A stretch of 64,000 nt of DNA from Macrocystis pyrifera (Eukaryota > Sar > Phaeophyceae > Laminariales > Laminariaceae). The position numbers and the translations under genes are program-made. The notes under the pieces were generated by a model that was not told where the DNA came from, made no database searches, and worked only from the letters and a program-made list of their open reading frames with translations. Positions 10,268 through 64,000 of the stretch are shown here, piece by piece. Position 1 is the first letter of the stretch; each line of letters starts with the position of its first letter. The stretch lies in the NCBI GenBank assembly GCA_031763025.1, contig JASSKH010000042.1, positions 496,001 through 560,000 on the forward strand. The letters run 5' to 3'.

Positions 10268-10578
10268 TGGTGTGCTCTGCTGTGCTCTGCTGTGCTCCGC
10301 TGCGCTGCTGCTGCTGGTGCTGCTGCTGCAGTGCTGCTGCTGCCGCTGCTGCTGTGCTGCTGGTGTGCTGCTCTCCGGGTGCTGTTCTTGGTAGTCGGCC
10401 TGAATCTCGGTGTGTTTTTTCGTCCTTGACGGTTGCTTCGCGTCGGCTCGAGTCTTTGTTTAATTCCCGGGAGACCCAATTAGGGGACAGATAGGTGTGT
10501 CTCCCCGGGCTTTGCACTGGTTGGATGTTTGGGTGTTGGTTCTCTTTCACAAACCCATGGATTGAAATTAGGCGCTCC
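10268..10578 (-). repeat. MULE right TIR with CTG array
   Basis: Reverse complement of the left TIR: CTG array at 10268-10372, then unique sequence to GGCGCTCC at 10578. Confidence 0.85.
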
Positions 10579-10587
10579 TAGTGCAAC
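10579..10587. repeat. Target-site duplication, right of MULE
   Basis: TAGTGCAAC, the partner of CAATGCAAC at 3689-3697. Confidence 0.7.
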
Positions 10588-13500
10588 ACAGGTGTGCTTT
10601 AGGTAACATGGTTTTCTGAATTTCGCATGTCACCGGTATGGTTGTCATTTTTTTAATGCGTCTTTCTCTGGGGATGTTTTTTATCCGTCCCCCCGGGGTT
10701 TTTTTCCAAGAGCCCCCGTTTTTTAGGTCACTTGCGGCAGGCAGCATGGTTTTCTGACTTTCACATGTTGTCGTTATATAGGTAAGTAACAACCGCCGTC
10801 CGTCACTGCCTCCCTCCTTGCTGTAGCTGCGTATGAACATGTAGTCCTATTACGAGTTGCGGGCGAGATATCGTCGGCATTCAAACATGGTTTACAGTCA
10901 CACTTTTGCACATCCGCATTTGTTACCATACCCATCGCTCATCATGCACGACTAATCCCACACTATCCTTGTCTCCGTTGCCAGGTGTCAGCTGTCGATG
11001 AGGGAGAGTTGAAGTACTTCTTGGAATGTCGTAAAAGCGTTAAATCCAATCCCAATTTGAATAGAAAATCGTTCGTTCTTCACGCGCAAATATTTACCAA
11101 TATGTGTGCAAAACACACGGGCTGACCTTTGCAGCCCGGACGAGCGATGCCACCAGATCTTCCACGTCCCGACTGGTCGACTGCGCCTGACCCCACGACG
11201 CTTGGCTGCTGGTCGTGGTGCAGGTGATTCTAGCGTTGTAAAATGCCCGGTTGCAGCAACCTAGTCTGGAGTTGTCGGGCCACGGCAGTGACTCAATCAC
11301 CGAGCGATGGGCATCCTCTCCCCAGGAGATAGCTTGGGTTGCCATGCTATTTAGGAGGCGTGAGAGAGCTATCGGAGAAGGCGGAGCTCGGCAAACAAAG
11401 ATGAAAGACCACGGCTTGGGTGTGGCACAGACGAAAAATGAGGAGCTGTCACAGGTACAGCTGGCACGCAGCAGGCAGCAGGCAGCAGGCAAGGGTGTGT
11501 GTCACGTGAACAACGGGGTCGGAAGGTCTGCCCCCCGTACACTAAACGCCTCATTATTCTGAGTGCAACTCCCTTCTGATCCAACACCCGGCAAGACGGA
11601 ACAGCACACTATCCAAGCCTGCGTCTGAGTGCGAATCTCCTATACCCTTTCGACACTGGATAGTGCCATACAGTTATGCCCGACTCGCCACCTCCCAGGT
11701 GCGAAAACTGCAAACCCGGTGAGGCCACGGAGGAGCGAGAAACAGCCGTGGCAGACTCGGGATGTCAGGAAACGTACGGGTTTGTCGTGAGCTGTATGGA
11801 GGCACATAGAGGGAACGTGGCGGATTGCGGGAGGAGTGGCAGGCTTTCAGGGCGTGTCACAGCAGTAGCGCACGGAAGAAGTCGCAATCTATATGAGAGG
11901 CCACGGCTTGAATAGCATGAGCGAGTGATATGTTGTTTGCGAACTGCGTACAGGTGGTGCATCTGCTGTGTCGTGCTGCTGTGTATGTCGGTGGTGCAAC
12001 TGCCATATTTCGTGCTCCTGTTCTTGTCGATGTCCTCCCTCCTGTACGTACGTAAGTTCAGGCTTGGACATACATGTGGACGACGTATCACACCAACACC
12101 GAGTCTGTGCGTACGAATTTGTCGCGCACACCCACCTGATGTGGTGTAATACAGTTGAGCTTAGCTGAACTGCCGGCGAGCTGCTGCGCTTGGCCCTGTT
12201 GGCACCATCGCTTGAACATGCGCCCGCTTTGAGTCGGCCGTGTTCACCACAGCATTTATTTGCTGTGCTCATCGTACTACCACAGGTGCAGTAATACGAA
12301 GTACCTGGCACGAGTATCACTGCTGCTGTGTACAGGTGGAATAACCGCTGTAGTCAGTAGCGACGAGTTGGTTAGGTGTGGGAACGGGGGACACTCTGCC
12401 TGGTATGCTGAAGTTGAGTGGATACCCGCGGCCATGTTAGTTCAGTTTGCACATTGATTTCATTTTGTGTGCGCCTTCTTCGTCTCGTGTGTTTTTATGT
12501 GGGAAGGCTCGTGCTTCCTATTATTGAACGAATTTTGATATTTGCCTGGTATGGTTTTTCGGATGTTCCTATCAACAGGGCTCCAGCACCTTCGTGTGAC
12601 AACGGACTCCTTGATTTGAGAGTTACCGTCACCCAAATAATACCGATCGGAACGAGACGACGCGTTGTTATTAACAGTTGCCTTGGGATAGGGGTGCTAC
12701 CCTGCCTCAGGAGATTTTGTTGTCCAGTGTCCTCCACCCCGGATTTTGGGCGGTGAGCTCCCGGGCAAAGCGCATACCGGGTATGATACACCATGGCACC
12801 TGGTGTGCGTACAACAGCATTAATTATGTAGCACTGCAGTACATCGTACTGCTGTAGTGCTCATACGTACAGTAGTTTCTCTACGAGTAGTGTTGCCCGA
12901 TGCACGGAGCGCCAGAGCGCGGCAAGGAGCTGCGTAAAGCTGCCGCACTGCGGGCTGTGTGTATCGTCGCATATACCCAGAGTACGTGCTGTATTGATAG
13001 CGCAGAAGGGAATCAGCCGCGTGGGTTGATTTAGATTGCCGGTACTCGAATGGCCCTTTTACCTGCCCTACTGTACATAAGAGTAGATAGAGTACTGCAG
13101 GTCGTATTCTTGCCCTTGAAGCCTGGGATAAGTTGGTGTCCACTTCTGTCCCCTGTCCACTGCTGTCGGTTTTGCGACGTTGAAGTCCCCGAAACGAAGT
13201 ACAACACCGGTATGGTACGTCCGTCGATCGTTCGGTCGCTCGGAGTTTTGTATTTTGTTGGCGACCTTGAGCCGCCTTCGTCGGTGGCGCCGTCGCTCGT
13301 CTAGTTTTTTTGTGTAGTGCCAAAGGCATACACACCAGGTCTACCAGGCACTTCGTGTTGTGGTGAAGCGCTACAGCGTGCCTTCTGTCGCGTGCTTTTG
13401 ATGCCTACATACCAGGTACTGGTACATACGTACGTATATCTACCGGATATTTTGCGTTTAGAATTGATCGAGGTCTGGCTCAGGCACGCGCGATGAGTGA

Positions 13501-15801
13501 CGTCATGAAGTATGATACATTCTTTCTGACAAACCGCGTTGAAAGTAAGGGGTAAGTGACTAATCATAAGAAATCGTGTGCGTATAGCAATGCGTACCTG
13601 GTACAAGTAGTAGTTTGCGATTTGCGACACAGCTTGTGTAAATTTCTTTGGCCCTAAGTTGCGACGAGACTAAAGCATGCGCCTCCTGCAGTTGGATTTG
13701 TTGTGTTCTGCTCTTAAGGTAGTATTAGCAGACGGGGCCATAGGAGCGATCTGTCATACATCCCCAATGAGGAATGTCCTGGCACTCAGCGATACGGCGG
13801 CCTCGTGTGTGTACATGTTGCGGTGCTGCGAAATCGTTTCAAATTCCAACATGATTTGGTTGAGTTTTTTTTTGTTAAAAGAAGGACCCCGGGAGGAGTG
13901 AGAAGGGAAACTAACCCCGCTCCTTGCAGTCCCGGCGACGACGCTATCCATGTCTTGATGTTATTAGCCCATTGAGCTATTGGGGGGGCGACGACGCCAT
14001 GTGTTCAGGTTGCTAGTCCGCTAAATTATCGGGGGTGCATCAACCATCGGTCATTCTGCCCGGCATAGCCCTAGCGCGGGATAGCCCTTGCCATGAAAGC
14101 TGTCCGTTTGGGCGTATGCCGTCGTCGATATCCCGCGGAGAATCTATGCCACGCTAGTTTGCTGGTTTGTGTGCCTCGCGATCCGCTCAAAAAACCACCC
14201 GAGCGCAATAAAGTATCCCTGCTTTCCCCATAAATGTGGTGAGAGGATGCATCCAGTTGTGGCTTATCAAGTCATCAACTCCTGCCCTGAGTGCGGGGTT
14301 TCGTTGCGATGCTATCGATGTTTCGAGGAGAAATTGTGCCAAGTCAGTTTTCGTTGTTTTGTGTGGTAAATCGCTCAAAAACAACCCCGAGATCCTTGAA
14401 GTATATCTGCTTCCCTCCTACTTGTGGTGAAAGGACGATACGGCCAGCCCCTGCCCGCAATGCGGGATTCCTGCCCTGAGGGCGGGGTTTCGTTGCGATG
14501 ATATCGATGTTTCGAGGAGAAATTATGTCAAGCCAGTTTTCGTAGTTTTGTGTTGTAAATCGCTCAAAAACAACCTCGAGATCCTTGAAGTATCTCTGCT
14601 TCCCTCCTACATGTGGCGAAAGGATGATATGGCCAGCCCCTGCCCTGAATGCGGGATTCCGTTGTGATGGTGTGCGGATGTTTTCGCGGAGGCACTATGG
14701 CAAGTTCGTTTTTTTTTTTTTTTTTTTTCGTGCGTCGCGAATCGCTCAGAAACAAACAAACGAAACGCTTGTAGAATACGCTTCGACGTATCCCTTTTTC
14801 TCCCCTATACGTAGTCGTTTATCTACGAAATTCAACAACAGCTGTGAGATCGAGGAATTCGTCGAAATTCATATTTGCAAGCTGTGCGTGATACTTCGAT
14901 CGCGCGTACGACGGGCTGCATATGGCCTCCCTCATGCAGGGAACACAGTCCGTATAGGAAGAAGACACAATCTGAAGCTGCAGAATTCAAGGAGTGGGTG
15001 TCTAGTTGGGAAATAATTTTTTAAAAAATCCGAGGTTGCACGTAGCTTGCCACGAGTGGGGAAATTTCCGGTGTGTATTTCAAACCTGGTGTATTGAGAG
15101 GACGAACCAACAGCAGTATCTACTCTTGAGTGCGAATTTTCGTCTACAGCAGTGTGATGGTGCGGATCGCTCTACTTTCGTCATCGCGGAATGATGATGG
15201 CGTAATAACCGAGAAGCACGTCTTCGGTCGGAACCTGCGACTTCACTTAATTGTTTCATCCCTCCAAAGCGTACAAGGGGCTTACGCCCCCACATTGGAA
15301 TAGTATTGTTTCTATTGCCTCTTGGTTTACAGCTTTTCGGCAAAAAAAAACATGGCCTGGTATGTGGTACCAATATGTGGTGCACTATAGGTTTCAGTAA
15401 TTTTCCCGTTAAAAAAAAACCTGTGTGGCCTCCTTATGAGTACACAAACGGCGAAAGAAACCCCTGTCGCGAGGAGCGCTCCAATAACACGTGGAAATAT
15501 GTCACTGCGAATCAAGCACGCACGCAGATAGTAGTACGTCGCATGTGCCGAAGAAAATATTCAAAGCATAGATGGTAGTAAGAGACCGCGGTTTGACCTC
15601 TTGACTGAACGCTCACACTAAAACTAGTGTGTATATTAATGTCAAAATAGGCCTTGACCCCTCCGAAAATATCGGTCTACTTCGCAGCGTCTTGTAACAA
15701 CGAGAGACAGAGATAAACAACCACACAGACGAAGATATCGACAAATAAACATCGACAGACGCGCCCAAATCGACCAGTATCCTATAAATAGCATCTTTGC
15801 T
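10588..15801. other. Region without a convincing gene
   Basis: This lies between the MULE and the 3' end of the tether gene. An ATGGTTTTCTGA-TTTC-CATGT segment is duplicated at about 10609 and 10746. Two tRNA-like A-box segments lie in tandem near 13935-14040 (minus strand) without a clear B box. A 188-bp tandem array is at 14183-14745, and two copies of TACCWGGTA at 13410 and 13595. The stretch 11127-11210 (minus) looks faintly exon-like but stands alone. Confidence 0.5.
14183..14745. repeat. Tandem array, three units of about 188 bp
   Basis: Units begin with CGCTCA-AAACAAC at about 14185, 14372 and 14562, with a fourth start at about 14744. Each contains TGCTTCCC...TGTGG, GCCCTGA-TGCGGG and ATGTTTCGAGGAGAAATT. 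The third unit is the most diverged and ends in a run of about 20 T (14710-14729). Short open frames here are repeat-derived. Confidence 0.85.
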
Positions 15802-63940
<48,139 letters not shown>

Positions 63941-64000
63941 CTAATAAGAAATATTGCGACACGTCTAGTCCGAGCTTGCAGCGATATCGTGTCCCCTCTT

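Larger units (their letters stand above)
3698..10578 (+). mobile_element. Mutator-like DNA transposon (MULE) with long TIRs
   Basis: A 6.9-kb element bounded by inverted repeats. The left end starts GGGGAGCGTC and the right end finishes GGCGCTCC. About 330 bp match in inverted orientation, including CCATGGGTT, the block ACCAACACCCAAA and the stretch GGCCGACTACCAAGAACAGC. The flanks carry a 9-bp target duplication, CAATGCAAC on the left and TAGTGCAAC on the right (7 of 9 identical), the length typical of MULEs. Inside are a plus-strand transposase in several exons with DDE and SWIM motifs, a minus-strand ankyrin-type segment, and an unidentified minus-strand ORF. The ends have diverged only modestly, so the insertion is fairly young. 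One apparent frameshift in the transposase suggests it may now be inactive. Confidence 0.88.

Noticed and set aside
11127-11210. Exon-like segment on minus strand (QAQSTSRDVEDLVASLVRAA)
   Set aside because: It has plausible splice sites but no partner exon or family match; a single short segment is not enough.
13935-14040. Two tandem tRNA-like segments (minus strand)
   Set aside because: A-box-like AATAGCTCAATGGGC is present, but no B box and no foldable arms.

Overview
This is a window of a large eukaryotic nuclear genome: spliced genes with long repeat-rich introns, many microsatellites and several families of mobile elements. The largest gene encodes a structural protein of motile flagella, so the organism makes flagellated cells. 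CAG/CTG arrays, ankyrin repeats of the type common in stramenopiles, and intron-rich genes point to a stramenopile, most likely a brown alga. That placement is inference; no rRNA or organelle marker is present.

Layout. (1) 1-3688: a 178-bp tandem duplication at the left edge, then no recognisable gene. (2) 3698-10578: a nearly complete Mutator-like DNA transposon (MULE) with about 330-bp terminal inverted repeats (TIRs) that end in CAG/CTG arrays, a 9-bp target duplication, a multi-exon DDE transposase with a SWIM zinc finger on the plus strand, and an ankyrin-type coding segment on the minus strand near its right end. (3) 10588-15801: no convincing gene, but a three-unit 188-bp tandem array. 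(4) 15802-63940, minus strand: one gene of at least 33 exons, reconstructed by joining splice sites and reading frames. It encodes about 1,528 residues in the window, WD40-like repeats followed by a long coiled coil ending in the R-TFPSF signature. This is the CFAP43/CFAP44 family, the tether/tether-head proteins that hold inner-arm dynein f/I1 to the axonemal doublet. The first exon(s) with the start codon lie beyond position 64000.

The introns of the tether gene act as a trap for small elements: ten copies of a 105-bp palindromic MITE, two other palindromic MITE families, a retroposon family whose 3' tails are AAT microsatellites, tRNA-derived elements, two copies of a short element with tRNA-like promoters inside direct terminal repeats, a nested stack of LTR fossils, and several minisatellites. 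A 9-bp palindrome, TACCWGGTA, occurs at least 15 times in intronic or intergenic DNA where about 0.5 is expected, and none of the families listed here explains it.

The best candidates for something undescribed are the iterated palindrome TACCWGGTA, the MULE with its ankyrin passenger and triplet-repeat TIRs, and the short element with direct repeats and a tRNA-like promoter.
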